Shown: positions 43,080 to 53,297 of the stretch, piece after piece
How the letters are laid out: every line of letters starts with the position of its first letter
Numbering within the stretch: position 1 is the first letter of the stretch
Assembly: GCF_900119075.1 (NCBI RefSeq)
Contig: NZ_FPIP01000011.1
Span: 62,001-126,000, forward strand
Source: Ruminococcus flavefaciens
Lineage (GTDB): Bacteria > Bacillota > Clostridia > Oscillospirales > Ruminococcaceae
DNA: 64,000 nt
Reading direction: 5' to 3'
Program-made: the position numbers and the translations under genes
The notes under the pieces: model-generated
The model's database searches: none
Told to the model about the DNA's origin: nothing
Seen by the model: the letters and a program-made list of their open reading frames with translations, nothing else

Positions 43080-44958
43080 TTTTCTCTCCTTTCTCATGCA
43101 TGAGCCATACTGCAAGCATGGAAACATCGGCAGGGGAGACTCCCGAAATACGCGAAGCCTGACCAATTGAAAGAGGCTTTATCTTATTTAGCTTCTCTAC
43201 AGCTTCAAGACGAAGCCCGTAAATCAGGCTATAATCCAGATCCGGTGGGAGCTTCTTTGACTCCATTTTTCTCATTTGATCTATCTGAGCGAGCTGCTTC
43301 TGAATATAGCCTTCGTACTTGATCTGAAGCTCTACTTGCTCACAAACCTCCCAGTCAAGCTCAGGTCTGTCAGGATCAAATTGAGCAAGATCGTTATAAT
43401 TAATCTGAGGACGGCGTATCAGATCAGTCATTTTACAGCCTGTTCCAAGGGCGGAAGTCCCTTTTTCTACGAGAAACTCGTTAAGCTCCTCTGTTGGAGA
43501 CACATTTAATTTAGATAAACGATCAATTTCAAGAGCAGTCTGACGCTCCTTTTCGAGCAGCTTTTCATATCGTTCAAGTGGGATAAGTCCCAATTTATAG
43601 CCAATCGGAGTCAATCTCTGGTCGGCATTATCCTGACGAAGAATAAGCCTGTACTCGCTTCGGGAGGTCATCATTCTGTATGGATCGGCACAACCCTTGG
43701 TTACAAGATCGTCAACCAGAGTTCCTATGTAAGAACTTGCCCTGTCCAGTATCATAGGCTCTTTTTCCTTTATTTTAAGGGCTGCATTTATGCCTGCTAC
43801 GATTCCCTGAGCAGCAGCTTCCTCGTATCCCGAGCTTCCGTTGAACTGTCCTGCGCCGTAAAGTCCCTGTAAATTCTTAAATTCGAGGGTAGGGAGCAAC
43901 TGATTCGGATTGCAGCAGTCATACTCTATTGCATATGCAGGACGCATGATCTCTACGTCCTCCAGTCCGTCTATTGTTCGCAGAAATGCCAGCTGTACGT
44001 CCTCAGGCAGCGACGACGACATTCCCTGTAAATAGTACTCTTCTGTTGATAATCCCATTGGTTCTACAAACAGCTGATGTCGTGGTTTATCTGAAAATCT
44101 TACAATCTTGTCCTCGATTGACGGACAATATCTTGGACCTACTCCCTCTATTCTTCCCGAGTATAACGGTGATCTGTCAAGGTTTGAAAGTATCACCTCA
44201 TGAGTTTTACTGTTTGTATATGTAATGTAACAGCTTACTTTATTCTCAAGTCCGTCTGTTTCTGTTTCAAATGAGAATGGAACGATTTTTTCATCACCGT
44301 CCTGTCTTTCCATTATATCAAAATTAATACTTCTTTTGTTTACACGGCAGGGAGTACCCGTCTTGAATCTGCGCAGTTCAACTCCATTTTCAGCAAGACT
44401 TTTTGATAAATATTTGCTTGGCAAAGCTGAGTCAGGACCGCTTTCATATGAAACTTCACCAATGTGTATCTTGCCTTTGAGATAAGTTCCGGTAGCAATT
44501 ATGACTGCTTTCACAGCATATTCAGCTCCGAGAGAAGTTCTCACGCCAACGATTTTATTATCTTCAGTTATTATTTCAGCGATTTCTGCCTGCTTCACAT
44601 AAAGATTTTTTTGATTTTCGCAGACATTTTTCATGTATTCGTGGTACTTTACACGGTCTTCCTGAGCTCGTAAACTGTGAACAGCAGGACCTTTTCCGCG
44701 GTTTAGCATACGGCTCTGGATAAAGCATTTATCAGCAGCTTTGCCCATTTCTCCGCCCAAAGCGTCTATTTCACGCACTAAATGTCCCTTTGCAGTTCCG
44801 CCGATTGAGGGGTTGCAGGGCATATTTGCAATTTGATCCAGTGATATTGTAAACATGACTGTTTTACAGCCAAGTCTTGCAGAAGCAAGAGCTGCCTCAA
44901 CACCTGCATGACCAGCGCCGACAACTGCCACGTCAAATTCACCCATTTTATATGTCAA
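43069..44958 (-). CDS. mnmG: tRNA uridine-5-carboxymethylaminomethyl modification enzyme, FAD subunit
   Basis: About 629 aa. FAD loop [17 protein letters not shown] at the N-terminus, [22 protein letters not shown], and the C-terminal helical domain. With MnmE it modifies U34 of tRNAs. Start: the best SD (AAGGAG, 44972-44967) is 8 bases from a TTG at 44958; a GTG at 44967 overlaps the SD and an ATG at 44946 is 20 bases away. I favour TTG. Confidence 0.93.
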   Translation of the reverse strand: MTYKMGEFDVAVVGAGHAGVEAALASARLGCKTVMFTISLDQIANMPCNPSIGGTAKGHLVREIDALGGEMGKAADKCFIQSRMLNRGKGPAVHSLRAQEDRVKYHEYMKNVCENQKNLYVKQAEIAEIITEDNKIVGVRTSLGAEYAVKAVIIATGTYLKGKIHIGEVSYESGPDSALPSKYLSKSLAENGVELRRFKTGTPCRVNKRSINFDIMERQDGDEKIVPFSFETETDGLENKVSCYITYTNSKTHEVILSNLDRSPLYSGRIEGVGPRYCPSIEDKIVRFSDKPRHQLFVEPMGLSTEEYYLQGMSSSLPEDVQLAFLRTIDGLEDVEIMRPAYAIEYDCCNPNQLLPTLEFKNLQGLYGAGQFNGSSGYEEAAAQGIVAGINAALKIKEKEPMILDRASSYIGTLVDDLVTKGCADPYRMMTSRSEYRLILRQDNADQRLTPIGYKLGLIPLERYEKLLEKERQTALEIDRLSKLNVSPTEELNEFLVEKGTSALGTGCKMTDLIRRPQINYNDLAQFDPDRPELDWEVCEQVELQIKYEGYIQKQLAQIDQMRKMESKKLPPDLDYSLIYGLRLEAVEKLNKIKPLSIGQASRISGVSPADVSMLAVWLMHEKGEKNAT

Positions 44959-44973
44959 ATTTCTCACTCCTTA

Positions 44974-44989
44974 TGTTTCACATGAAACA
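44974..44989. other. parS site 4
   Basis: TGTTTCACATGAAACA in the 33-bp gap between mnmE and mnmG. Confidence 0.88.
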
Positions 44990-44991
44990 TT

Positions 44992-46353
44992 TCACTTTCC
45001 AACGCAGAAGCGCGAGAAGACTTCGTCCACAACTGCGTCCGTGACTTTTTCTCCTGTAAGCTGTAACAACGACTGTTCAGCTTCATCAAGAGTAATATTT
45101 ACAGCGTCCAGCATTTCACCAATTTCAAGTGATAAAATAGCATTTTCAATACCTTCAAGAGCCTTATCGATACACTTTTTCTGACGCTCATTTGCAGCGG
45201 TTGCCGTACCAAAATCAGCTTCTCCAAGCTTAAAAATCTCCTCTATACAGTCGTGAAGCTGCTCAAAACCAGTGCTTTCCTTGGCAGATAAATATACGAT
45301 ATGTTTAATTTTTTCTTTCAGCAGGGAAGTATCAAGGACTTGTTCAACATCATTTTTATTGATAACAGCGATAGTATTATTTATATTAATTTTATTAATT
45401 AAATATAAATCGTCCTCCGTGAGCGGACAACTTCCGTCAAAAACTGCAATGACCAACTCGGAAGATGCTATCATTTTCTCAGCCATGTCAACTCCGATAC
45501 CCTCGATAACATCGTCTGTTTCATGGATACCTGCTGTGTCAGAGAGTCTCAGAGTAATGTCTCCGATGCGAACAGACTCCTCAATAATATCACGGGTAGT
45601 GCCTGCAATCTCGGTTACGATACTTCTCTCGCAGCCGCTGAGGCAGTTGAACAGCGTTGACTTACCCACATTTGGACGTCCTATAATTGCCGTGGCAACG
45701 CCCTCGCGGAGTATCCTGCCGCTGTCGTAATTCTTCACCAGCGAGCGAAGCTCCTCGCGTATTTCTTTCAGCTCATCAGTGAGCACCTCGGGACGGACCT
45801 CGGGGATATCCTCCTCGGGATAGTCAGCCCACGCTGCAAGGTCGCCGAGAATTTTCATCAGCTTGTCGGAGCATTTCTTCGCCTTTTTGTAGGCTGCGCC
45901 CTCGCGGAGATTCTCCGCCATTTTCATTTCGCGCTCGCCCTTAGCGGAGATTATATCCATGACCGCCTCGGCTTTCATCAAGTCAAGCTTGCCGTTGAGA
46001 TAAGCCCTCTTGGTGAACTCGCCAGCCTCCGCATTGACAGCTCCGTTAGCCAGAGCCGCACGGAGAACACGCTTGGTAACATAAAGTCCGCCGTGGCAGG
46101 AGAGCTCTGCAATATCTTCGCCTGTGTAGCTGTGGGGAGCGCGGAACACTGTCAGGATACAGTCGTCAAGGCGTTCATCACCGTCATGAGCGACACCGTA
46201 AGCGCAGGTGTAGCCTGCCATGTCCGCTACCTTTTTGTCGCCGTAAGGGGAGAATATCTTTTCCGCAACCTGTATGGCGTCCTCGCCCGAAATACGTATA
46301 ACAGCTATTCCGCCCACTGCATTAGGCGTTGAAACAGCAGCTATAGTTGACAT
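44992..46353 (-). CDS. mnmE: tRNA modification GTPase
   Basis: 453 aa. Tetrahydrofolate-binding N-domain (SGEDAIQVAEKIF...), GTPase G1 GRPNVGKST, G3 DTAGIHET, G4 NKND, and the C-terminal CVGK that ends the protein with the catalytic cysteine motif. Partner of MnmG. SD GGAAG before ATG 46353. The dispersed element copy 2 occupies its upstream region, so its promoter must lie in or near that element. Confidence 0.95.
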   Translation of the reverse strand: MSTIAAVSTPNAVGGIAVIRISGEDAIQVAEKIFSPYGDKKVADMAGYTCAYGVAHDGDERLDDCILTVFRAPHSYTGEDIAELSCHGGLYVTKRVLRAALANGAVNAEAGEFTKRAYLNGKLDLMKAEAVMDIISAKGEREMKMAENLREGAAYKKAKKCSDKLMKILGDLAAWADYPEEDIPEVRPEVLTDELKEIREELRSLVKNYDSGRILREGVATAIIGRPNVGKSTLFNCLSGCERSIVTEIAGTTRDIIEESVRIGDITLRLSDTAGIHETDDVIEGIGVDMAEKMIASSELVIAVFDGSCPLTEDDLYLINKININNTIAVINKNDVEQVLDTSLLKEKIKHIVYLSAKESTGFEQLHDCIEEIFKLGEADFGTATAANERQKKCIDKALEGIENAILSLEIGEMLDAVNITLDEAEQSLLQLTGEKVTDAVVDEVFSRFCVGK

Positions 46354-46370
46354 TTTATCACTTCCTAAAA

Positions 46371-46662
46371 AAACAACGGCTTATATGCAATACAATAATG
46401 ATTATGTGTATCCATTGAGGAGGACCCTTTTGAAAAAGGGTCACTCCTCAAACTCCTCCCCTAAAACTTTCGTTTTTGTTTATTCCCCGATAGGGCGCTT
46501 ACAAGAATATAGAATACTTGTAATTTTTAATGCGCCCTATCGGGGAATAAACCAGATAAAAGTCTTTGGAAAGGGGTTCGGGGAATAACCTTTCCTCAGA
46601 AAGGTTTTCCCCGATAAATACGCATAAACTTTTATTTTGTATTACATTTTAAGCCGTTGTTT
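46371..46662 (+). repeat. Multi-hairpin dispersed element, copy 2
   Basis: About 290 bp bounded by inverted ends AAACAACGGCTTA / TAAGCCGTTGTTT. Internal hairpins 46415-46451 (GAGGAG/CTCCTC around CCC/GGG), a long stem 46480-46498 with 46531-46550 enclosing ACAAG/CTTGT, and AACCTTTC/GAAAGGTT near 46587-46605. Single-stranded blocks CTAAAACTTTCGTTTT and ACCAGATAAAAGTCTTTGG are the same as in copy 1, while the stems and ends differ. Confidence 0.85.
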
Positions 46663-46669
46663 ATAATAA

Positions 46670-47782
46670 TTATAACTCTATCTTACCGTAGAGACCGCCC
46701 TGTATCTCGTCCTCAGGCTTTGGTCTCTTATAGTCCTTTTCAAAGCTTGTTGAGAGGTCAACGCTTCTGCGCTCCATGTTTACCTCTCTGTCGCGGTTTC
46801 TTCTCTCTCCGCCGCGTCTGTCGTTTCTTCTTCCGCCGTCACGGCGATTATCACGTCTTCCGCCGCCTCTTCTTGGGTTATTGGAAGAAATGATTATCTT
46901 TCTGTAAGGCTCCTCGCCGACTGAACGTGAGGAAACGCCCTCGATATTTGAGATAGCAGAATGGATAACTCTTCTCTCGTATGGGTTCATTGGCTCGAGA
47001 GGCTGTGAACGGCCTGTTCTGAGAACAGACTTAGCAACCTTTGCAGCCAGCTGCTCAAGAGTTTCCTTTCTCTTACTTCTGTAGCCGAGGCAGTCAATTG
47101 TAATTCTGTAGTAGTCCTTATCGCCCTTGTTAGCGATGATAGAACAGAGATACTGGATAGCGTCGAGAGTCTCGCCGCGTCTGCCGATTATAGTACCGTT
47201 GTTGTTGCTCTCGATATTGATAACAGCGCCTGTCTCATTCTGATAAACCTGAAACTCTACTTCAATATCCATAGCTCTGAGAATGCTTGTGATGTAGTCC
47301 TTAGCAAGCTTTACCTTTGGATTTACGAGGGACTCGTCCTCGATAAGAGTAAAGTTATCAAGTGAGTAAGCCTCTTCGTCATCAACAGCCTCAGCAGGAT
47401 TCTCAGCAGCTTCAACAGGATTCTCAGCAGCTTCCGCAGCTGCTTCCTTCTTTACCTCGGCAGCCTTTGGCTCTGCCTTTGTTTCAGTAGTTACAACAGG
47501 CTTTGGCTCTGCAGCAGTCTTAGTTGCAGGCTCTTCAGCCTTAGGTGCGGGAGCAGTTGTTACAGGAGCCTTAGGAGCTTCAGCAGCTGCCTTTGGTGCA
47601 GCAGCAGGTGCAGCGTCTGCAACTGTAGCCTTTACCTTAGCTTCCTTTGAACCGATACCAAAAAGTCCCTTTTTGCCTTCATCGAGGATCTCAAACTTGA
47701 TCTCACTGATACTTTTTCCGAATTTCTTAGCTGCCAGCTCTTTTGCTTCTTCGATTGATCTTGCTGTGAAAATTTCAGTCAT
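46670..47782 (-). CDS. jag: RNA-binding protein Jag (KhpB/EloR)
   Basis: 370 aa from ATG 47782 (MTEIFTARS), SD GGGAGG. Jag-N domain (1-50), a long Ala/Pro/Glu/Lys linker (about 55-150), KH domain with GRRG-type loop IGRRGETLDAIQ, R3H domain (RRVIHSAISNIEGVSSRSVGEEPYRKIIIS), and an Arg/Gly/Asp-rich tail (RRGGGRRDNRRDGGRRNDRRGG). The tail is longer than in most Jag proteins and resembles RGG RNA-binding regions. Acts with KhpA in cell elongation control. Confidence 0.92.
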   Translation of the reverse strand: MTEIFTARSIEEAKELAAKKFGKSISEIKFEILDEGKKGLFGIGSKEAKVKATVADAAPAAAPKAAAEAPKAPVTTAPAPKAEEPATKTAAEPKPVVTTETKAEPKAAEVKKEAAAEAAENPVEAAENPAEAVDDEEAYSLDNFTLIEDESLVNPKVKLAKDYITSILRAMDIEVEFQVYQNETGAVINIESNNNGTIIGRRGETLDAIQYLCSIIANKGDKDYYRITIDCLGYRSKRKETLEQLAAKVAKSVLRTGRSQPLEPMNPYERRVIHSAISNIEGVSSRSVGEEPYRKIIISSNNPRRGGGRRDNRRDGGRRNDRRGGERRNRDREVNMERRSVDLSTSFEKDYKRPKPEDEIQGGLYGKIEL

Positions 47783-47802
47783 ACTTATACCTCCCTGAGG
47801 AA

Positions 47803-48924
47803 TCAATCCTCATCATCGTTATCCTCGTAAGAATCGCCGTATTTTTCAGCCATGCGCTTTCTTGCTTCCTTAAGCTTGTCGCGGTTCGCTTTATTCTGCT
47901 CCGAGCGTGAAACGCCGTTTGACTTGCCTGATGATGAGCTGCCGCTGTTCTGCTGTTCGAGAGCAGCCTGCTGCTCCATCATTTTCTGCATGAATGATTT
48001 CTTATTCGGATGTTTTTCTGCGTATATTCTTGCTTTTTCTTTTTCCTTTTCATTTATGACCTTAGTACGCTCGGGAGTAAAGTAGCAGTTAAGCGCAAAG
48101 GTAATTATGAATGAAAAGATTGATGACCATATCCAGTAGAAGCCTACACCTGCGGGTACCTGAAATGCGAACCAGATAGAAAGGAGAGGAAGTCCGTACA
48201 TCATAACTGACATACAGCCCTGACCTGCCTGCTGCATACTCGGGTTAGTTCTCTTCTGATGTATCTGGCTGTAAACAGATACGAGGAGCTGTGAAAGACC
48301 TGCAAGGAAGGGGATAGCTACAAGTATTACAGCTTCCTTAGTCCATGAATCGGGGTGGATAGTAGGTGTTTTTCCGAGATTAGCACCGAAAAGTGTAAAT
48401 CTCTCGTTGAACTCAGTTACCTTTGAAAAGAATTTCTCACCGAGAGAAACGTACTTGTCGCCGTTGTCTCTGAGGTGTTCCATAGTCATGAGCTCACATC
48501 TGAGGTTTCTGGTATCAACACCTGCAATGCCGCAAGCTTCATCAATGATACTTTTTGAAATATCAAGGATATGTGTCACAGGCTTATAAATAACGTCAAT
48601 AACACCGAAGAGGAGGAACATCTGGATAAATGCAGGTAAACATGAGCCCATGGGGTTCACGCCCTCCTGCTGATACAGCTTCTGCTGTTCTTCCTGTAAT
48701 CTCTGCGGATTATTGGCGAAACTTTTCTTGAGTTTTTCCAGCTTCGGGTTAAGAAGCTGCATTCTTGCCGCGCCCTTCTGTGTCTTGTAGTTGACAGGCA
48801 GCAGCAGTATTTTTGTGATTACCGTAAACAGAATGATAGCTACGGCATAGTTATTGCAAATCGAGTAAATAAGTCTCATCAGATAGCCGAAAGGCACACC
48901 GATAATATCATAAAGTGCGTTCAA
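47803..48924 (-). CDS. yidC: Membrane protein insertase YidC/Oxa1
   Basis: 373 aa. Five membrane helices expected; ILLLPVNYKTQKGAARMQLLNPKLEKL after the first helix is the conserved cytoplasmic hairpin with the Arg-containing groove, and the third core helix follows (SCLPAFIQMFLLFGVIDVIY). A hydrophilic stretch of about 70 residues separates helices 2 and 3. The start codon is TTG at 48924 with SD AGAGGGA. C-terminal tail is basic and charged. Confidence 0.93.
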   Translation of the reverse strand: MNALYDIIGVPFGYLMRLIYSICNNYAVAIILFTVITKILLLPVNYKTQKGAARMQLLNPKLEKLKKSFANNPQRLQEEQQKLYQQEGVNPMGSCLPAFIQMFLLFGVIDVIYKPVTHILDISKSIIDEACGIAGVDTRNLRCELMTMEHLRDNGDKYVSLGEKFFSKVTEFNERFTLFGANLGKTPTIHPDSWTKEAVILVAIPFLAGLSQLLVSVYSQIHQKRTNPSMQQAGQGCMSVMMYGLPLLSIWFAFQVPAGVGFYWIWSSIFSFIITFALNCYFTPERTKVINEKEKEKARIYAEKHPNKKSFMQKMMEQQAALEQQNSGSSSSGKSNGVSRSEQNKANRDKLKEARKRMAEKYGDSYEDNDDED

Positions 48925-48936
48925 TATTAATCCCTC

Positions 48937-49221
48937 TTAATTCATTTTGTTGTCATCTTCCGAATAATCAGGATCCACATAATCGTACTTCCTGACTCTG
49001 AAGGTGAATTTTTCGGGGACGTGATCTATACCGCCCATTGACCATGGGTTGCAGCGGAGTATCCTCCACACGGCAAGAGCCGAGCCCCTTATTGCACCAA
49101 AGCGCTCAACAGCTTTCAATGCATAAGTGCTGCAAGTAGGATAATACTTGCACTTAGGGGGAAAAAGGGGAGATATCAGCTTCCTGTAGAATTTGATAAG
49201 CCCCAGAACAATATATTTCAT
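48937..49221 (-). CDS. yidD: Membrane protein insertion efficiency factor YidD
   Basis: 94 aa. Conserved [34 protein letters not shown] with the Cys pair and amphipathic helix. Works with YidC. The ATG overlaps the end of rnpA by 4 bases. Confidence 0.95.
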   Translation of the reverse strand: MKYIVLGLIKFYRKLISPLFPPKCKYYPTCSTYALKAVERFGAIRGSALAVWRILRCNPWSMGGIDHVPEKFTFRVRKYDYVDPDYSEDDNKMN

Positions 49222-49586
49222 ACACGCTTATTCTTGTTATCGAAGCTCCTGAACATCTTATTGATATCATTTACTCCGTACTTGTCCATATAGCCGCAGT
49301 ATTCGTCTGATTTTATACTGCAGATAGCAGTTCTTGCCACTATTACGATATCCATGCCCACGGGGAGATTCACCTCAGCGTTCCGATAGGCAAGGCGGAT
49401 AAGTCTCTTGGCTCTGTTGCGGCAGACGGCATTGCCCACTTTTTTTCCTGCGGTTATACCGAGGCGGTTAAAGGGCTTTCCGTTTGGTCTGACATATATG
49501 ACCGAGTATTTTGAAGCGGCATACCTGCCCTTTTTATAGAGGGCAAGGAAGTCCTTATTATCGTTCAATATTTCCGTATAAAGCAT
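49218..49586 (-). CDS. rnpA: Ribonuclease P protein component
   Basis: 122 aa from ATG 49586 ([13 protein letters not shown]), SD AGGTG. RNR motif region [18 protein letters not shown]. Binds the RNase P RNA (gene not in the window) and helps cleave tRNA 5' leaders. Confidence 0.95.
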   Translation of the reverse strand: MLYTEILNDNKDFLALYKKGRYAASKYSVIYVRPNGKPFNRLGITAGKKVGNAVCRNRAKRLIRLAYRNAEVNLPVGMDIVIVARTAICSIKSDEYCGYMDKYGVNDINKMFRSFDNKNKRV

Positions 49587-49613
49587 AATTGCACCTGCAT
49601 ATAGCCGTCCTAA

Positions 49614-49646
49614 CAAAAAAGACCACAAAATAAAGATTTTGTGGTC
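49614..49646 (-). terminator. Terminator between rpmH and rnpA
   Basis: Stem GACCACAAAA / TTTTGTGGTC (49621-49630, 49637-49646), minus strand followed by TTTTTTG. Likely leaky, letting rpmH be made in excess over rnpA. Confidence 0.83.
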
Positions 49647-49653
49647 AGCCTCG

Positions 49654-49788
49654 TCAGTGAGTTAATCTTGCTCTGCCCTTAGATCTTCTACGAGCTAAAA
49701 CCTTTCTGCCGTTCTTAGTAGCCATTCTCTTCATGAAGCCGTGCTCCTTCTTTCTGTGGAGCTTCTTAGGCTGATATGTTCTCTTCAT
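49654..49788 (-). CDS. rpmH: Ribosomal protein L34
   Basis: 44 aa, [18 protein letters not shown] to GRARLTH, the full L34 pattern. SD GAGGAGG. First gene of the leftward operon from the origin, with a consensus promoter at 49893-49921. Confidence 0.97.
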   Translation of the reverse strand: MKRTYQPKKLHRKKEHGFMKRMATKNGRKVLARRRSKGRARLTH

Positions 49789-49892
49789 ATTCAGTGTCCT
49801 CCTCTCTCGAATTATTATACAAGAGCCGTAAAAACCGCTCTGACAAACGTGAATTGCGTACAGAGACACTTCGCCCTGCATTACACTAAATC

Positions 49893-49921
49893 ATTATATA
49901 TTAAAAAGTCTCCCGTGTCAA
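49893..49921 (-). promoter_or_regulatory. Promoter of rpmH operon
   Basis: Minus strand TTGACA (49921-49916), 17-bp spacer, TATAAT (49898-49893). Confidence 0.87.
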
Positions 49922-49929
49922 GCAATTCC

Positions 49930-50311
49930 CGAAATTTTTTTATCTCCACATACATTTTCAGTTTTTTTACCAATATATCTTGAATGATTAACGGAATAAT
50001 TTCAATACTTTGTCCAATTTCAGCCATTTTCTCAAATCATCAGAAAAAATGTTTTATTGACAGAAATTTTTTTAAACCAGCCTATTTCAACAATTTCACA
50101 CTCGCAAAACAGGGTTTTGAGGGCTGATTTTAAGATGATTCAACACAGTTTTCAACAATATGTCAATTTGTGTGTGGAAAGAAGTTTTATTTTCTATCTG
50201 CTTTACAGTGAAAATCACTTGCATTTCAACAGTGTTTATGATATAATGGTCTTATATATTAATATAGGAGAGTATCGTTATTTTTTCTCCAACAAAAATA
50301 CGGAGGTTTCT
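49930..50311. other. Origin region upstream of dnaA
   Basis: AT-rich, gene-free between the divergent rpmH and dnaA promoters. Octamer TTTCAACA occurs at 50085, 50150 (as TTTTCAACA from 50149) and 50224, ATTCAACA at 50138, and TGTGGAAA at 50173. The canonical DnaA box TTATCCACA is absent. By position this is the first half of a two-part oriC as in B. subtilis. Confidence 0.75.
50219..50247 (+). promoter_or_regulatory. dnaA promoter
   Basis: TTGCAT (50219-50224), 17-bp spacer, TATAAT (50242-50247). A TTTCAACA octamer overlaps the -35/spacer, which would permit DnaA autoregulation. Confidence 0.75.
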
Positions 50312-51682
50312 ATGAATTCATTTGATGAGGTTTTTGAGAAAGTCAAGAGCTACTGTCTCGAAAACGGAAAAATACCTGAAATTGCAATAAAAACATGGAT
50401 AAATCCACTTGTTCCCCTTAACTTCAACGGCACTGAGGCTGTTTTCAGCGTTCAGACAGAGTTCCAGAAAAATATCGTTATGACTACATACGAGGCTGTT
50501 CTCAAGGAAGCTTTCCTCAACGTCCTCGGACTCAATGTCAATATCGTCATCAATGTTGAATCCGAAGAGCCCGAAAAGGTAAAGGTCCCCACAGACGCCG
50601 AGCTGGAGCAGAAGCACGCTGAGCTGGAGCAGTCCTACAAATTCGCAAACTACGACTATACCTTCGATACATTCATCGAGGGACGCTCCAACGAGTTCGC
50701 CCTTGCCTGCAGTAAATCTGTAGCCAAGAACTGCGGCTTAAAGGCTGTTCCCGACTACAATCCGCTGTTCATCTACGGTCCTTCGGGAATGGGTAAAACT
50801 CACCTCATCACAGCTATCGCCAACGAGGTAAGAAAGAATCACCCCGATTTCAACATCGTTTATGTTACCAGCGAGACCTTCGGCAGCGACCTTGTAAACG
50901 CTCTCAACAAGAGCTCTATCTCCGATTTCCACGACAAGTACAGAAATGCCGATATACTTCTCATAGACGATATCCAGTTCTTCTCCGGCAGAGAGCGTAT
51001 GCAGGAGGAATTCTTCCATACCTTCTACAAGCTTCATCAGGAGGGCAAGCAGATAGTTATCACATCTGATAAGCCGCCAAAGGAGCTCCTCACCCTTGAA
51101 GAGCGTCTGCGCACACGTTTCGAGGGCGGTCTTATCGCTGATATCTCCGCACCTGACTACGAGACCAGACTTGCTATCATCAACAGAAAATCCGAGCTCT
51201 TGGAGCTCAAAATGCCAAGCGAAGTCGCTGAATTCATGGCTAACCGCCTGAAATCCAACATCAGACAGCTGGAGGGCGCTGTTGTACGCCTTAAGGCTCT
51301 CAACCACTTTGCAGGCAGCCCTATAACTATATCAATGGCTCAGAGCGTAATGCGCGACGTCCTCGCTGACGAGCAGCCTATCCCGATAACCGTTGAAAAG
51401 ATAATCTCAGAGGTATCCACAGTTTACGGCGTATCTCCCGACGACCTGCGCTCCAGCAAGCGTTCATCACAGATATCAACAGCCCGTAAGGTAGCTATAT
51501 ATGTAGTCCGCGAGATAACTCAGATGCCACTTGCTTCTATCGGTACAGAGTTCGGCGGCAGAGACCATTCTACTATCGTTTACTCGGTAACAAGCGTTAC
51601 AGAGTCAATGGAAAAGGATTCAAACCTCAAGAATCTTGTAAACGACATCATCAAGAATATCAAGGACAAGAGCAAGGTCTGA
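50312..51682 (+). CDS. dnaA: Chromosomal replication initiator DnaA
   Basis: 456 aa from ATG 50312 (MNSFDEVFEKVKSY), SD CGGAGG; the frame is open far upstream, but that part covers the promoter. Domain I (1-85), short linker, AAA+ domain with Walker A GPSGMGKTHL and Walker B DILLIDDIQF, and C-terminal DnaA-box-binding domain with GGRDHSTIVYSV. Starts the origin-to-gyrA gene run. Confidence 0.97.
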   Translation: MNSFDEVFEKVKSYCLENGKIPEIAIKTWINPLVPLNFNGTEAVFSVQTEFQKNIVMTTYEAVLKEAFLNVLGLNVNIVINVESEEPEKVKVPTDAELEQKHAELEQSYKFANYDYTFDTFIEGRSNEFALACSKSVAKNCGLKAVPDYNPLFIYGPSGMGKTHLITAIANEVRKNHPDFNIVYVTSETFGSDLVNALNKSSISDFHDKYRNADILLIDDIQFFSGRERMQEEFFHTFYKLHQEGKQIVITSDKPPKELLTLEERLRTRFEGGLIADISAPDYETRLAIINRKSELLELKMPSEVAEFMANRLKSNIRQLEGAVVRLKALNHFAGSPITISMAQSVMRDVLADEQPIPITVEKIISEVSTVYGVSPDDLRSSKRSSQISTARKVAIYVVREITQMPLASIGTEFGGRDHSTIVYSVTSVTESMEKDSNLKNLVNDIIKNIKDKSKV

Positions 51683-52161
51683 GTCAACGTTTAAAAGTGT
51701 TGAAAATGTTATTTCAACAGAGTTTTCAACACTGTGTTAAAAACTGTTTTTAAAATCAAACTTCAGAAATTTTCCTATGCCGAAAAGTTTTTCGTATCAT
51801 GTATATCATTTCACTCGGATATTATTTCAACATCTGAAACATTCAACACTCAACACCGATGTGAAAAAAGACTCACGAAAAAATTAAAAAATCTGTCTTT
51901 CCACCGTTTTCTCAACTTTTTTTCCATTTCAACTCCACATCGCTCAACCAAATCAACACATGATCCGCTGACGAGAAATTGTTTTCACAATTTCAAAATT
52001 TTCACAACACCCCCTTGTGGACGAGCTTTTCGGCGTATATCTTCAAAAAATAACGATCCCAACTTTTCCACCGACACAATAACAACAACAATATATATTT
52101 ATTCTTATCTTATCTTAGCTCATCTTATTTCTGCTAAGAATTTTCACGGAGGCATATCATA
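51683..52161. other. Origin region between dnaA and dnaN
   Basis: About 480 bp without a gene. TTTCAACA (or complement) at 51698, 51712, 51724 and 51825, ATTCAACA at 51841, with related TTTTCCACC near 52066. The last 90 bp (from about 52075) are very AT-rich (AATATATATTTATTC, then TTATCTTATCTTAG) and are the probable unwinding element. No dnaN promoter stands out. Confidence 0.78.
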
Positions 52162-53268
52162 ATGAAATTCATCTGCGATAAAAACGAGATCAGCGAGGCT
52201 ATCAGCAATGTCTCACGAGCTGTATCACAGAAATCCACTATCCCTGCTCTTGAAGGTATAAAGGTACGTATCTCATCTGGCAGTGTAGAGCTTACCGCTT
52301 ATAACCTTGAAATGGGTATACGTACATCTATCAGCGCCAATACAGAGGGCGAGGGAGAATTTGTTGTAAGCGCAAGACTTTTCAGCGAGTTCACAAGACG
52401 TATGTCAGGCGACGAGATAACCTTTGATATCGATGACAATCTCGTTATAAGCATTTCATGCAGCGCTACCGAGTGCAGCTTCCCTGCAATGTCGGCAAGC
52501 GAATACCCTGAACTCCCGAAGGTCGACTCTGCAAGGAGCTTCTCCGTAAAGCAGAGCATACTCAAATCAATGATAAATATGACAAGCTACGCTGCTTCAC
52601 TCAACGAAAGCAAGCCGGTGCTCACAGGCGAGCTCTTCGATATAGAGGACGGCAGCTTCAATATGGTCGCTATAGACGGCTTCAGACTTGCTATCAGAAC
52701 AGAAATGACTGACTGCACCGAGAAGTACCACTTTGTAGTGCCGAAGAAAGCTCTTCTCGAAGTTTCCACCCTTATTAAGGACGATGACGACGAGAAGCTT
52801 TGTACTGTATGCACCAATGATCGTCACATCATCTTTGAGATAGGCAACGTTTTCGTAATATCAAGACTTCTCGAAGGCGTTTTCCATAACTACAAGATGA
52901 GCATACCAAGCGGCTGCAAGACAGAAGTCATCATCAGCAAGAGAGATTTCTCTACCTGTCTCGAGCGCTGCTCACTTCTTATCGACGACAAGAACAAGTC
53001 TCCTATCCGCTGCGAGATAGGCAACGGCGTTATGAAGATAAGCTGCAAGACGGGCATCGGTAAGATAAACGACGCTATATCCGCCGATATTTCAGGTGAA
53101 ACTGTTACTATCGGCTTCAATAACAAGCTCATTCTCGAAGCACTCCGCGCTGCCGAGGGCGACAAAGTCAGAATACGCTTCAACGGCGCAATGAAAGTAA
53201 TAGAGATACTTCCGTTAGAGGGAGAGAGCTTCATATTCCTTGTAATGCCCATTCAGCTCAAAAACTAA
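52162..53268 (+). CDS. dnaN: DNA polymerase III beta subunit (sliding clamp)
   Basis: 368 aa with the three clamp folds; ends MPIQLKN, where the usual C-terminus is MP(V/I)R-type, and begins [21 protein letters not shown]. Ring that tethers polymerase to DNA. SD CGGAGG. Confidence 0.96.
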   Translation: MKFICDKNEISEAISNVSRAVSQKSTIPALEGIKVRISSGSVELTAYNLEMGIRTSISANTEGEGEFVVSARLFSEFTRRMSGDEITFDIDDNLVISISCSATECSFPAMSASEYPELPKVDSARSFSVKQSILKSMINMTSYAASLNESKPVLTGELFDIEDGSFNMVAIDGFRLAIRTEMTDCTEKYHFVVPKKALLEVSTLIKDDDDEKLCTVCTNDRHIIFEIGNVFVISRLLEGVFHNYKMSIPSGCKTEVIISKRDFSTCLERCSLLIDDKNKSPIRCEIGNGVMKISCKTGIGKINDAISADISGETVTIGFNNKLILEALRAAEGDKVRIRFNGAMKVIEILPLEGESFIFLVMPIQLKN

Positions 53269-53297
53269 AACCGACTGATACTGAAAGGCTGGTAATT

